Positions 17,301 to 27,165 are shown, counted from the stretch's first letter. The stretch: DNA of 64,000 nt from Cladocopium goreaui (GCA_947184155.2 CAMXCT020000803.1:145427-209426); one strand, 5' to 3'. The notes: generated by a model not told the origin, from the letters alone. Numbers and translations: made by a program.

Positions 17301-17895
17301 CTGTCACCTGAACTTCACCTCTCATGGTGACTGCAGACCCATTGGCTGCATAGTAGGTGTCCATCACCTGCTCTTCTGCGCTGCACTTGTAGTAGGCCTT
17401 GAACTGCTCAGACAACACTGAGACAGCTGCTCCACTGTCAATCAACCACCATCGCCACTCATCACCCGAATGTTCAACTGAAGAAATCAATGGCATCAGC
17501 ACCTCACCTTGTGCTGGAGCAGCTTCCTGCCCATTCTCCTCTGCCAACTCGTGCATCTTTCCCTTACCTTTGCTCTTTCCAGCTTTCGGCTGGGGCTTCT
17601 TTTGCTGCTTTCCCTTGTCACCTTTGGGCTTGTCAGGGCATTGTGCCCCAATGTGACCAAACTTCGAGCAATGAAAACACTTCACCTTGCTCAGATCGGC
17701 CTTGCATTGCTTGGCCATGTGGCCTCGCTTCCCACACAGATGACACTTCACCGTGCTCTTGGGACTTCCCTTTCCTTTGGCAACAGTAGCACTGATCCAA
17801 ACCTGTGCATCTTCGTCCCATTCCCATTGATCATCAGGATCTTCTTCCTGGGCATACTCAGAGTTGTCATAACCTCCTGATCGTATCCCCACCAC
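14388..17895 (-). CDS. Copia pol: zinc knuckles, protease, integrase and reverse transcriptase
   Basis: Two CCHC knuckles (CHLCGKRGHMAKQC and CFHCSKFGHIGAQC, residues 51-86) are followed by an aspartic protease site (WWLIDSGAAVSVL, Asp-153). The integrase zinc site is H322, H327, C334, C337, and the catalytic triad Asp-361, Asp-423, Glu-458 is spaced as DD35E. RT follows: CRWVTNSKPE, LYAIDVSQAFMNSPL (Asp-1007) and VICYVDDLLVAT (YVDD at 1,092-1,095). Two extra Cys/His motifs lie between integrase and RT (CSSCATRQGRHSKKC and CPSCESGMNAPGTRHSAEC). The frame is cut at 14,388 by the DIRS insertion; host sequence resumes at 5,232. It overlaps gag by 148 nt in the -1 register, so expression would need frameshifting or splicing, or there has been an indel. 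Confidence 0.93.
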
Positions 17896-19238
17896 TCTTC
17901 AGCGGTCTCAGCACTTTCAAGTGCATGCACACCTCGTGCACCTGATGAAGATGGGCCACTCAACTCAGCAAACATGCGTTGCTGCGTCTCAAAACGCAAC
18001 GCAGCAGTGCGAAGGTCGGTGTATGCATCACCTGCTGCATGTAACGTGGTGTACGAACGAACATCATGTGGCAGCGAACGTAAAAGCATGATGGTCAGAT
18101 CACTTGTTTGCACCTCAAGTCCAACTCTGGACACAGTTGCAGGTAGAGTTTCAATCATCTTGCGAAACCTTGACAGTCCGACGTCAATCTGGCGAATGAT
18201 GTCACTAACCTGAGTAACACCAGCAGACGCTTTGAACGTCTTTGCCAAAAACTCAGTGCGAAAGAAAGACGCTTCTGCCCTTGAACGCAGAGAAAACTCT
18301 CTTGCCAACAAACGCAAACCTTCAAAACCACTCGTACCTCTAGTTGCCAAGAACGCTCCATCAACACCAACTCCTTCAACATAAGCTTGCAGCATGGTGT
18401 TCCCCCTTGGGAAATCCTTGAACGTCTGGATGAGGATTGCAAGAAGACGCGCACTTCGAGTCTGTTGAGCGGGCTTCAGCACAGACATATGAATCTCTTG
18501 TTCCCAACCAATGCACTGGGCAATCTCCCAGGCAAAGATGTCACTTCCTAAGGAAACCCAAGCACGTAAAGCCTGAACCCAGTCCGAAAATCCAAGGACT
18601 TCATCTGCACGGGTTCTCCAGTTCCTGAAATCCACAGTGGGCATAGGAGGTAACCATTTCTCAGATTTACTGAAGATGTCACGACCATCTCTCTCGTCAT
18701 CTTGATTCGGATTTCTCTCCCCTCTCTGGGGTGTCACTTGTGCTATACCTGGCGGCGACCCCACAGGTCGGAACGCAGGTCCTGGACTCGTGGGTGGCTG
18801 TTCACCAAACCGTGAAGGTCCACTGCTTAAACCTGAAGACAAGGATGCATCAGCCGGTCTCGCACCGTGCAAGGCTGCAGTTCCCTCTGGAACGCGAGTC
18901 ACCTGAGCTTGCAAACTATCAAGTCTCGTACTCATTTCCCTTACGACAGGCTCAATTCCCATGCGGAAGATCTGTGCGATCTGGGTCAACTGATCTGGCG
19001 TGAACAAAGGACCTTGCGGACCTGGACTTCCTGGCATACTAGGCTGCTCTTGGTGCGTCGGTGACGCAGGTTGCGGACTCCCCGGTCCAACTTCTCCAAC
19101 AGGGTACGGTCCAGTCGGTCCACCTGCCTGAAAACCCTTACCATATCCTTTCTCTCCGCTCTGGGTACCTTGGCCGTCCATGCGAAAATGCTGTGGTTGT
19201 CCTGATTGAGACATTTCTGACACCTCGGAGTCAAACAC
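17748..19238 (-). CDS. Copia gag
   Basis: 496 codons starting 120 nt after the 5' LTR. The first about 190 residues are Gly/Pro/Gln-rich. From about 195 (KSEKWLPPMPTVDFRNWRTR) a helical capsid-like region follows, including WVSLGSDIFAWEIAQC and a long middle part ending around LRSLPHDVRSYTTLHA, which is typical of copia gag. Homology leaves this frame near 17,890 (EEWWGYDQ) and continues in the pol frame with the zinc knuckles; the final about 45 codons here are therefore probably out of frame. Gag would form the virus-like particle in which reverse transcription happens. Confidence 0.85.
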   Translation of the reverse strand: MFDSEVSEMSQSGQPQHFRMDGQGTQSGEKGYGKGFQAGGPTGPYPVGEVGPGSPQPASPTHQEQPSMPGSPGPQGPLFTPDQLTQIAQIFRMGIEPVVREMSTRLDSLQAQVTRVPEGTAALHGARPADASLSSGLSSGPSRFGEQPPTSPGPAFRPVGSPPGIAQVTPQRGERNPNQDDERDGRDIFSKSEKWLPPMPTVDFRNWRTRADEVLGFSDWVQALRAWVSLGSDIFAWEIAQCIGWEQEIHMSVLKPAQQTRSARLLAILIQTFKDFPRGNTMLQAYVEGVGVDGAFLATRGTSGFEGLRLLAREFSLRSRAEASFFRTEFLAKTFKASAGVTQVSDIIRQIDVGLSRFRKMIETLPATVSRVGLEVQTSDLTIMLLRSLPHDVRSYTTLHAAGDAYTDLRTAALRFETQQRMFAELSGPSSSGARGVHALESAETAEEWWGYDQEVMTTLSMPRKKILMINGNGTKMHRFGSVLLLPKEREVPRAR

Positions 19239-19345
19239 ACGACAGTCAAACGCAACTCACACCAACTTCCCTGGAACCAGGCACACACAAGACGCACACA
19301 GGCGTGCCAGATCCTCACAGGATCTCTTGTGGAGGGAGCACACAA

Positions 19346-19357
19346 GCTCCGCTACCA
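19346..19357 (-). other. Primer-binding site of the copia element
   Basis: On the element strand TGGTAGCGGAGC follows directly after the 5' LTR end (ACG). It resembles the initiator-Met tRNA-complementary site TGGTATCAGAGC used by many copia and gypsy elements (10 of 12 positions). Confidence 0.75.
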
Positions 19358-19900
19358 CGTAAAACTTTGACACACAAAGTTAGATCGCGAAAACCGCTTT
19401 CAAACCTCTCGTGCACAAAGTAAACCCAAACCAAAACACAAACAAACGGTGATCGTTTCGCGTTTCTGCTGTGTCAGCTTTCCCAGGCCGTCTCACGGCG
19501 ACACACACACCCTTTTCGAGCTCGCGGGTCTTGAGCCAACGTTTACATTGGGTCATAGCAGTTCCAAAAACGATTCTACAAATCTAGACACGTGCAAAAA
19601 CAAACTTCTTCGTTCCTAAAACCTAAGATTGGTTTCGTGCAGTTTGGTTCTCGTGTGAAATAACCTACAACGTGCAGAAAACCTAAAAACGGCTAACTAC
19701 CAACGAAAAATGGCAACTCCGTCACAACTCTTTGTGACGGAATGAGATGAGATCAATTAACTACATCACAATCACCTGCTAACTACAAAACAAAGTCCAA
19801 ACTACGCAAGTCCACAAACTACAACTACAAAGCAACTAACAACTACCTAAGTTCAAGCACAAGATCGCTACGCTAGCTATACATAGGATGATTTTTCACA
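19358..19900 (-). repeat. 5' LTR of the copia element
   Basis: 543 bp, partner of 62-605. It holds the promoter and leader of the element by position; no TATA-like box could be assigned. The 10-bp hairpin is at 19,718-19,741. Confidence 0.92.
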
Positions 19901-19905
19901 TTGAA
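19901..19905. repeat. Target-site duplication of the copia element, right
   Basis: TTGAA, the partner of positions 57-61, directly after the CA that closes the right LTR on the plus strand. Confidence 0.85.
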
Positions 19906-21473
19906 GAAGGATCCAATTTTCCACTCAGGGGAAAAGGGTAAAAACAAGGTGGGCCAGAGAACCCAAAAGCAAAACGGCACAGAGCAAACCATTTTTTCCT
20001 GCATGTCGGGAACAGCACTGTGAGCTCAAGCCTACGACGCAATTTGGACGTCTTTCCAGTTGCTGTGGATCAATCATTGCATTGGTCCTCATGTGCATCC
20101 GTGGATAGATTGATCCCTTCCAAACATCCATTGGTTGATCATTTCATGCATATGGCGAATGGAGCCATGCCAACCTCCAAAGCAACTGAAAACGATTGGT
20201 GCGTGTCAGCCATATGACGAAATTGCAACGATTCTGGGCTAACTGTGCTCTGCACGAACAGTGATGTGAACACTGGTGGTTTTTGGTCTCATTTCAAAGA
20301 CCGGCGGAAACAGCCACAAAGACAAACAACACTGAAACATATCTACAAATAAAACAGAATTAATACTGCTTAGTTCTATATAGAATATAAATTCATATTT
20401 ATATATCTATATATATATATATAGAGACATAAAAAACATGTTATATATATACATATGTAACTATTTATTTCCACGTGCATGGCTATGTTTTATGGAAATG
20501 TTTCGCTTCAGGTTCATCCTCGGGTTCGCATTTTTTATTCCGTAAATGGGATCAAACCCAAGCATGCCACGTCTTGAATGCGGAACATGAACCACTGCAT
20601 GAGTGCCGCTGCATGTGAGCATCACGTCCTCAGCAGCAACAACATGTTCAAAGCCATCTTCAAACAATTCCACGTGGTCTGCAGGAACACTTCTACTGTT
20701 ATAAATTAAAAGGGTGAAACCATATTAGGCAAGAATATATATGTTTTCTTTTAGAGACCCTCCCTCCCTCCCATTGGGCTTGCATAGATGCAAGAGCGCA
20801 TTCCATCCCCGACAATTTCTATGAGCGCCTTCCACAATATCTTCAACACATGCATTCAAACAACTCGACAGAAGTCCTTGGCATGGTGCAAGCCGCTCCT
20901 ACGAGCAAATCTAAATGAAAAATGCCAGAAACCGCCAACTCAGCAATGACATGGGGACTCCCCCGTACCAGAAATAGCGACTAGAAGAATGTAGACATAG
21001 CTGTGGTGAATTGTGGCCCCTGACATCATCAGTGTTCATGATGTCTCAAGAAAGTTCAACCAGTTCTTGTGCACCTTCCTCCCCTTTGTTGGTCTTTTGG
21101 CGCTGCATCATTTTTTTCGCGGCTCCATGAATGATATATCAATCGAATCAAAACCTGTGCATTCAAATGAGGCAAAGCAAAGTAAGCAAAAACATCATGT
21201 CGTGGCAAGCCAATGATCACTCATGACATGCGGTCCAGAGGCAACGCACCCATGTCCAATGAGTGCACAGAAAAGATGTGGCTCGGAGGACAAGACAGTT
21301 CCCCATGTGTTCCCATACCCTTTGCAGTTATCATCCTGTTTGGACCACTGCGGTGCAGACTGCTCCATACGGCCAGGCGGGGCCATCCACTCGTGGATGA
21401 AATCAAAAAGACCGGTTGAGATGTTACACTCAACCTAAATGGTGGATGTGCTAACTGGAATCGGCGGTAGCCC
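19906..21473. other. Flanking region without a confident gene
   Basis: Contains a 200-bp diverged repeat (about 20,034-20,277) shared with 23,620-23,825, a very AT-rich stretch (20,390-20,460, ATAT runs), and a short minus-strand ORF (about 20,461-20,715, with HVELFEDGFEHVVAAEDVML) that reads like an exon fragment but that I cannot assign. Confidence 0.5.
20034..20277. repeat. Diverged dispersed repeat, copy 1
   Basis: Shares blocks such as ATTGATCCCTTCCAAA and TGTGCTCTGCACGAACA with 23,620-23,825 in the same orientation, with indels. The family is not recognised. Confidence 0.65.
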
Positions 21474-22124
21474 TCATACATCAACCAGTTCGTGGAGCGG
21501 CACAAATGGACGTCTCGCTGAGGAAAGACTTCCTGCTCTGACTAGCAATGTGAAATCAGCAAGTGCTGCTTTCACAGAGCGTAGAAAGAATCGCATCTCT
21601 TCATCCAACAGGTCTGAGGCAGCAAATGCCCAATCTTGCAGCAATATAACAGCGGCGTCTAGGTCTTGGATCCAGGCCATGGCCTTGGCTGCAGTCATGG
21701 ATCTGGTATAGGTGAGCACTGTCGGAGGGGAAGGTGATGATGTGATCCATTGGTCAGCACGATATGGGGATTCGACCCCTGGCACCTCCAATCGAACCTG
21801 CGTCAACATGGAGCATAGAACTGCAAAGGAAACCCAATGCATCTGCGTAACCACCGTCCGACATGCCAGTTCGAGGGCATCCACCATGCGCTGGACTTGC
21901 TCCCATCTGGATTCTGCTGCTTCAGCATTGCACCAAAGTCGCACGAAGGGCTTGAGGCGCAGTGACTCATCTTCCATGGGAAGTTTTGGCATTGTGCCGC
22001 AGCTGCAGGGCCACACCGAGTTGAAAGTTGGTACTCCACCCTCACAGCGTACTTGAACCTCAACAGACTCCCGGATAACAGTGGCCGTACATGCTGTGTG
22101 CAATGAAGCTTTGACGTGCGACAC
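21474..22124 (-). CDS. Unrecognised 217-residue ORF, possible Helitron cargo
   Basis: A clean minus-strand frame. The N-terminal part is beta-rich (SVEVQVRCEGGVPTF, then CSCGTMPKLPMEDESLRLKP), a little like a C2-type sandwich. The remainder is predicted helical with many Trp, Ala and Leu residues (SRWEQVQRMVDALELACRTV; AKAMAWIQDLDAAVILLQDW). No catalytic motif or membrane segment is visible. It lies downstream of the Helitron genes and in the same orientation, so it may be a captured host gene fragment, or an unrelated neighbour. The frame is open beyond the first Met, so the N-terminus is uncertain. Confidence 0.4.
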   Translation of the reverse strand: MSHVKASLHTACTATVIRESVEVQVRCEGGVPTFNSVWPCSCGTMPKLPMEDESLRLKPFVRLWCNAEAAESRWEQVQRMVDALELACRTVVTQMHWVSFAVLCSMLTQVRLEVPGVESPYRADQWITSSPSPPTVLTYTRSMTAAKAMAWIQDLDAAVILLQDWAFAASDLLDEEMRFFLRSVKAALADFTLLVRAGSLSSARRPFVPLHELVDV

Positions 22125-22129
22125 TCCTG

Positions 22130-22295
22130 CAAAACTGGGTGGTCATGCATATCCATAATGCAACCTGCATGTTTTCATTGTCACACTCCTATAGCCGCTT
22201 TGCCTACGCGGTTCTGACCGTGAAAAACTGGATGGTCATGCACATTCACATAGCAATGTGCATGCTTTCACTGTCAAACTCTTATCACGCGGAAA
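22130..22295. repeat. Two-copy diverged tandem repeat, about 85-90 bp
   Basis: AAAACTGGGTGGTCATGCA... at about 22,131 recurs as AAAACTGGATGGTCATGCA... at about 22,218, both running into similar TGCATG(T/C)TTTCA(T/C)TGTCA blocks. The neighbouring motif GGCATCCTCCCTCCCTCCCT at about 22,306 also recurs at about 23,937. Confidence 0.6.
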
Positions 22296-22711
22296 TCTTT
22301 TTTGGCATCCTCCCTCCCTCCCTCTGCCAAAACAGGTGCCGCTTTGCCTACGCATTTCTGACATCATTCTGACACCCTTGCTCCTCTGGTCGCAGCAGCA
22401 CCATCGCGTGGTATACAGCTCCCGTCCTGCAAATGCGGCATGCACCACACTGTGGTGGAGAAGATACAAGCTAGACTGAAAGCAACATTCAGCAAGAACT
22501 ACGAGTCGGAATTTTACTCAGACGAAGCCTAGACAGCGAAGTATTCACCCGGGTTTCTCGAAACTGCCAATGAGCACTTCTCGGTTGGAGGCTATAGAGG
22601 CATGCAAACAACGCAATTTTTTGTTCGCAGTCACAGCCAGGAACTTGCAGAAGGAAGCTGGCCAGAAGTCGATCCATCCGATTTTAATGCAATGCATATC
22701 ACCTCCAAAAA

Positions 22712-23431
22712 TTAACACCTGATTGCCAGGTGGTTGACCTCCAGTTCAGGGCGCCACTCGTCACAGCGTTCTTCTCCTTTTTCAATGGTTGTATTGGCTT
22801 CCACCCAGACAGAATGGATGTGGACATCTTTTGAATGAAACACCCATTGACCACCACCTCTTGAGCGATTACGCAACACATTTTCAAAGTTCACCCTCAC
22901 CTCCAGTATGACGCGGTGATATGCGCACTCAAATGGGAATAGTTTGTGCCCTCTCGCATACCAACGCGCTGTGTCCCAGCGAGGGCTTACGTAAACACCA
23001 GGTTGCCAAAACTCGTGCCCCAGGTCAATGCTGTGAGATTCCAGCAATCTGCCAATGCGCACAATAGCGGCCAATGAATAGAACCACGTTCCATGATATG
23101 CACGCAGCCAGTGCGCCGGAGCAGGTTTCTTCTTGCTCAGAAAATGGAAGTAGCCGTTCCTTTCCAAACCAGGTGTCAAGAATTTGTGCAATTTTCTGGC
23201 CTTCAGCCAACTTTCAAAATGTATTCTGCCGTTTTTTAAGCAGTAGGCCTCCGCTGGTTTTATGGCCGGCTTACCACGCCCCCGAGCAACCAACCGCCAT
23301 TGAGCAACTTTGGCTCCCCTGCTGAGTTCAGATTGTTGGACTTGCCATGCAAATTTGGCGCAGCGTCTTAGCAGCCTTAGATTTCGCAAGGCTGTGCTAC
23401 GTTTGAAATACCGTCTCAGCATGGCAGGCAC
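22712..23431 (-). CDS. ADP-ribosyltransferase-fold-like protein, possible Helitron cargo
   Basis: A 239-residue ORF. Residues 1-60 are basic; residues about 109-165 match the signature of the PARP/ART fold: LRAYHGTWFYSLAAIVRIG (His-113 in the HGT box), a Gly-rich turn, then GVYVSPRWDTARWYAR, where a G-V-Y-x-S/T-P motif and a following A-x-x-Y-A helix are usual. Then YHRVILEVRVNF and GGQWVF with VWVEANTT follow as beta strands. In the family this fold binds NAD+ or a related nucleotide and transfers ADP-ribose. The third catalytic position is not obvious, so activity is not inferred. It is about 970 bp downstream of the helicase gene on the same strand. The first ATG gives a plausible but unproven start. 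Confidence 0.5.
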   Translation of the reverse strand: MPAMLRRYFKRSTALRNLRLLRRCAKFAWQVQQSELSRGAKVAQWRLVARGRGKPAIKPAEAYCLKNGRIHFESWLKARKLHKFLTPGLERNGYFHFLSKKKPAPAHWLRAYHGTWFYSLAAIVRIGRLLESHSIDLGHEFWQPGVYVSPRWDTARWYARGHKLFPFECAYHRVILEVRVNFENVLRNRSRGGGQWVFHSKDVHIHSVWVEANTTIEKGEERCDEWRPELEVNHLAIRC

Positions 23432-24398
23432 GCTTCCTGGAGTTTGCGAACCAAATGGCTACGAACCACCCGGATATACTATTGATAATATTGGCTTAGC
23501 GATCAGAAACCTAGTTCAAGATCCCAGGGTCCATTGCACAGGAAAGACCAGCCAGGAAACAAACCTGCAGAAAGCCATATTCATCTTGCCGTGTGCCCCC
23601 ACCGGTCCTCTCATTTGTGGTCAGAACGATTCGGACGTGATTTGGACGCAACGAAAGTTGCTGCGGAGCACTCAGTGCATTGATCCCCATGTGCACCTGG
23701 ACCTGTGGACAGATTGATCCCTTCCAAAGCAATTAAAAACGACTCCTGTGTGTCAGCCACATCATGAAATTGCCACGATTCTGAGCCAAGTGTGCTCTGC
23801 ACGAACACTGATGTGAACATCTAAGTGCATGGTCTGATTTCCACGCAATGATTAGTCACGATGTTCTGAAATCTGTCGAAATCACATATTGTGATCAACT
23901 TGTTTGTCAAACTCACCAACGCTAAGGTCTTTCTTGGCATCCTCCCTCCCTCCCTCTGCCAAGCTGTCGCTTTGCCTCAGCATGTCGACCTAAAATTCGA
24001 ATGCGCAAGTATCCTGATAGAGTTCGAATGATCAACAATGTTCAAAGCCTCGACAAACAACAAAGGCAAACTGTGATTCTTCCTTCAGACCCAACCATCG
24101 CAACGACATGAAACTGGCAATGGCACCGGCTATGTTTTGCTTTGCTTTCTCCACAGTTCATTGAAAGCTGCTAGTTGCCTGCAGGCAAGCAAATAGTCTG
24201 TTTTCATTTTTCATGGCGGCACGCCTTTTTTTTCAGGCCAGCTTTGGGCCTTAGTCAGAATGTATTGCAAACATGTAGTTCAGGACGCCGTAGCTCTACG
24301 GCATCTTTCAGCATCGTTCCATAGCCAAGCTCAGGCTCAACAGCAAGACACACAGCTGAGCAGAATACGTTCGGTTCTCCAGTCAAGACTTGCCACCT
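23432..24398. other. Intergenic stretch downstream of the Helitron gene
   Basis: Contains the second copy of the diverged repeat (about 23,620-23,825) and the CCTCCCTCCCTCTGCC motif at about 23,940. No gene seen. Confidence 0.5.
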
Positions 24399-25391
24399 CT
24401 ATTTCCGTTTTCTTCTCGGCGGCTCCTCTGCCCGTCTCTCTAAACGTTCCGCTAAGTTCCGGTGGCTGCTGTCCGGTTTTCTCTTCTGCGACCGCTGCGC
24501 CACGGCAGCATCCCACTCAGCAGTGTTGTACACATATTCGTTTCCCAGACCTTTATGCCGAGCTGGCAGGCAAGCGAAAGAAGGAAAGATTTTCAGATCT
24601 GCTTGGCGCAGCGTCACAAGCTTTTGGGTCTTTTCGTATCGTTTCTCCAATTCAGCAAAGACATGGATCAAATACTCGGGAGGGCCATTTTCAAAAATGG
24701 TCCAATCTGGTTCCCCATTTGCATCCTCCGGAAAATTTAACAGCAAGGTTGTTGCGAGGGACGTGGCCCTTCCAAGAATCATGTAGTAGTGCAACCACTT
24801 GTCATCATTGCCATCCAGCAGTTTCAGGTCAATAGTATGGCCCATTGGCACTGATTTCTCATCTTTGGCCGTTTTACCTTGCATGTTGTTAAAGGTTCCT
24901 ACCCCAGCTGGAGCTATGGGTAGCTGAGAACTTCGAAGGCCAACCTTGATTCTAGGGACTTTCTTGCGCTTCGGCACTTCATTGGGATGGTTGACTATGG
25001 CAGTTGCTTGGTATTGCAAATCCCAGTCAGCATTGGTAGGCTCCACCAAGTACACGCCTGGTCGGCCAGTACCCGTAAAATCAGCAGTGCAGCCATGAAG
25101 CCGAATCTCGACCCAACGTGGAACCATGTCGAGCTTTACCCAACCCCTACTCCAACATGGATGCCCTTTGTGTGGCATACCTCCAGGCCTGTGCAACTGA
25201 CGAGGTAAACCATACCGTTCTTCTTCGTGGAAGCCAATCTGTAATATTTCTCCTGTTGCCTCCTGAACCACTTCTGGCGGACAGAGTTTGTGAGTTACTT
25301 TCACTGGCATTCCAAGATATAAAGGGCAAAGCCCTGCTAGCTTCCCTGTATCAGTCATGTTCACATGCCGTAGAGCGCTGCGTAGCAAAGC
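24399..25391 (-). CDS. Helitron Rep/helicase gene, exon 8 (helicase C-terminal part)
   Basis: Carries the late PIF1 helicase motifs. GMPVKVTHKL with GATGEILQI-type text is the strand that follows motif IV. QLPIAPAGVGTFNNMQGKT matches motif V (A-x(3)-T-x(4)-Q-G-x-T). YYMILGRATSLATTLLL matches motif VI (Y-V-x-L-S-R), with Arg-260 of the open frame as the arginine finger and Gly replacing the usual Ser. The tail is basic (RRAEEPPRRKRK), perhaps a nuclear signal. The upstream frame is open to 25,547, but homology starts at 25,391 after a likely intron. Confidence 0.8.
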   Translation of the reverse strand, partial: ALLRSALRHVNMTDTGKLAGLCPLYLGMPVKVTHKLCPPEVVQEATGEILQIGFHEEERYGLPRQLHRPGGMPHKGHPCWSRGWVKLDMVPRWVEIRLHGCTADFTGTGRPGVYLVEPTNADWDLQYQATAIVNHPNEVPKRKKVPRIKVGLRSSQLPIAPAGVGTFNNMQGKTAKDEKSVPMGHTIDLKLLDGNDDKWLHYYMILGRATSLATTLLLNFPEDANGEPDWTIFENGPPEYLIHVFAELEKRYEKTQKLVTLRQADLKIFPSFACLPARHKGLGNEYVYNTAEWDAAVAQRSQKRKPDSSHRNLAERLERRAEEPPRRKRK

Positions 25392-25464
25392 CTGCAGATC
25401 GTCCGGCGCAACCGCCCAACCAAAAAAAAAGGTTAGAAACAGAAAACAATAGATTGCATGCAAC
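25392..25464 (-). other. Inferred 73-nt intron 7 of the Helitron gene
   Basis: Donor GTTGCA at 25,464, a TCTAAC-type branch site and a T9 tract in the middle, and acceptor CTGCAG at 25,392. It joins the exons in phase 0 and explains what would otherwise look like a frameshift at the T run. Confidence 0.65.
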
Positions 25465-27099
25465 AAAAAGCCAAGGCTCCTTGTCATGAGCATGTTGCTG
25501 TGCTTGTGCTCTGTCAACACGTTGTGATAAGAACAGAAGTTGGCCACGAGATGCCGATAGCCTTCCCAGACATTTTTCGAACACCGGCGCCATTCTCCAA
25601 TGCGCGCGACTCAAATACGGGCAAAAGGTTTCCCAATAATACTGTGGTTCTCCTGCACGGCTATTTTGCAAAGCTTGCGGACCCCGACTAGCACGGGCGT
25701 TGCGGGCAGCCCACACTTGCTGCATCCGCGAAACCTGCTCCCAGTTCACCGCACTGTGCATCCCGTTGCAAAAGTTATTGTCTGAAAAAACATCCGATCC
25801 AAGCACCGATTTAGGGAATCTATAGAATAGCTTTGCTCGTGGATCTTTGCCACCCAATTGAATACGACTCAAGATTTGTTGCCTCAATGTCTCTGGTACT
25901 TCTGCGCCGCCGACAGTGCGCATAATCTGCAGCAGACGGATCAAGGGATCGTTTTCCTTGAATCGGTAGGTCCCTTTAAACTCTACGCAGGTCTCCGCAA
26001 CCAAATCAAAAGTTTTCAGGCCTAACATCTCCATGTCGGTCAATGGCCGCACGCGGCCTTCATTCGCATATTCTTTGCGGGACATTAGAAATGCTTCCAT
26101 GAGGCTAGGGCTCCCTTTCGGCACTGGCCGGAGCTGGGCAAAGTCACCTGCGTCAACATGTAGCAAAGGATTTCCAAAAGGTGCTTGTTTCGGCCCCACA
26201 TCTTCAATTTGCCCCGCAGCCCGTTTTCCCCAGTATGCACGAGACGACAAAGTTCCATACAGTCCAGGGGCGGCAGCACCCACCTCATCATTGTAAACAA
26301 AGACAGCAGTCCCCCAAGTCGTTTTCAACTTGTTCTGAACCTTCCGGGACGGTTCCTCTGCTGTAAACTTTGCACTTTTCAGTAACCCTGCACAAGCATG
26401 CATGGTGTCGCCTGCGATCAGGCGAGCAGCACTGTTGGTGGAAGCTTGCTTACGACATTGCCCTGGCATAAACCACTGAAAAACGGCCATGACAACTTTA
26501 GTCAAGCAATAAGTTTTCCCTGACCCGCCAGCTCCATGTGCGAATACACGGACAGGTGGAACCTGCGCATCCTGGATGAGTTGTAAGCGGCCTTCCACAG
26601 AATTCCACTCCTTCAGACGACGCTCTGTGAGAGCATATTCCCAGACCCGGTGCAAAGGCCACACGCAACAAATGATCATTTCATATTGCTGTCTGTCCCA
26701 AGCTGCCCCACTTTGACACGCCAACCGGCGTGCCATCTCAGCTGGCGATTCAATGGCATTTTCGAAAGTGAATACTACATGAATTTTCGGCACATCTGTT
26801 TCACTGGTAATCACACGACTCTGTATATCATCTTCCGATTCAGATTCTCCACCGCCTGGGCCTGTCTTCTCACGGTTATTCTTCAACTCTTTCTGTGCTC
26901 GGAGCATTTGATTTCGCTGTGAAATCCAGTCTGCCAAACTCATGCCATCTGTACCACAGAACTGTTTTTGCATCCTCATCTCGCAAGGGCATGCTGCCTT
27001 TAACTCTTCAGCGTAAAAATCGCGAAAGTTCTGGAAAAACTTCAAGACATTGTCTTTTTGACCTGACAAACACATCCAACGACAATAATTCTCAACAAC
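25465..27099 (-). CDS. Helitron Rep/helicase gene, exon 7 (helicase N-terminal part)
   Basis: Contains helicase motif I (VFAHGAGGSGKTYCL, Walker A at 26,512-26,535), motif Ia (STNSAARLIAGDTMHACAGL, the PIF1-type A-x-T-G-x-A-A-x-x-x-x-G-x-T-x-H block), motif II (FVYNDEVGA, the Asp-Glu that coordinates Mg-ATP) and motif III (GDFAQLRPVPKGS). This is superfamily 1B PIF1 organisation, and the enzyme would unwind DNA 5'-3' during rolling-circle transfer. The N-terminal part (about 150 residues) is a charged linker with a Glu/Ser run (GGGESESEDD). The exon is 1,635 nt, a multiple of three, and joins both neighbours in phase 0. Confidence 0.88.
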
Positions 27100-27165
27100 C
27101 TGAATGCACACAACACAAACTGAATGCAACGCACTAGCCGCTAGCCCCGCGACCTCCTATACAAC
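27100..27165 (-). other. Inferred 66-nt intron 6 of the Helitron gene
   Basis: Donor GTTGTA at 27,165 and acceptor TTCAG at 27,100; exon 7 then begins GTTGTT, so the intron is framed by near-identical sequence. It joins in phase 0. Confidence 0.6.

Larger units (their letters stand above)
62..19900 (-). mobile_element. Complete Ty1/copia-class LTR retrotransposon, interrupted by a nested DIRS-type element
   Basis: The element has two direct LTRs (62-605 and 19,358-19,900), flanking TTGAA duplications, a primer-binding site next to the upstream LTR and a polypurine tract next to the downstream LTR. The domain order on the minus strand is gag, zinc knuckles, protease, integrase, RT, RNase H; integrase before RT defines the copia class. 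The sequence 5,233-14,387 is a later insertion; without it the element is about 10.7 kb, long for copia because of a large C-terminal extension. The LTRs differ only by a 1-nt indel in an A run and a G/A change (near 235/19,550), so insertion was recent. Gag and pol lie in different registers and RNase H has a frame switch, so activity is uncertain. Confidence 0.93.

Noticed and set aside
22463-22495. CTAG followed by a CTGAA/TTCAG stem as the Helitron 3' end
   Set aside because: The stem is only 5 bp and AT-rich; such motifs are common by chance. No second copy is available to confirm a terminus.
25381-25547. Frameshift in the helicase at the T9 run
   Set aside because: A 73-nt intron with donor, branch-like site, T tract and acceptor explains the change of frame without an indel.
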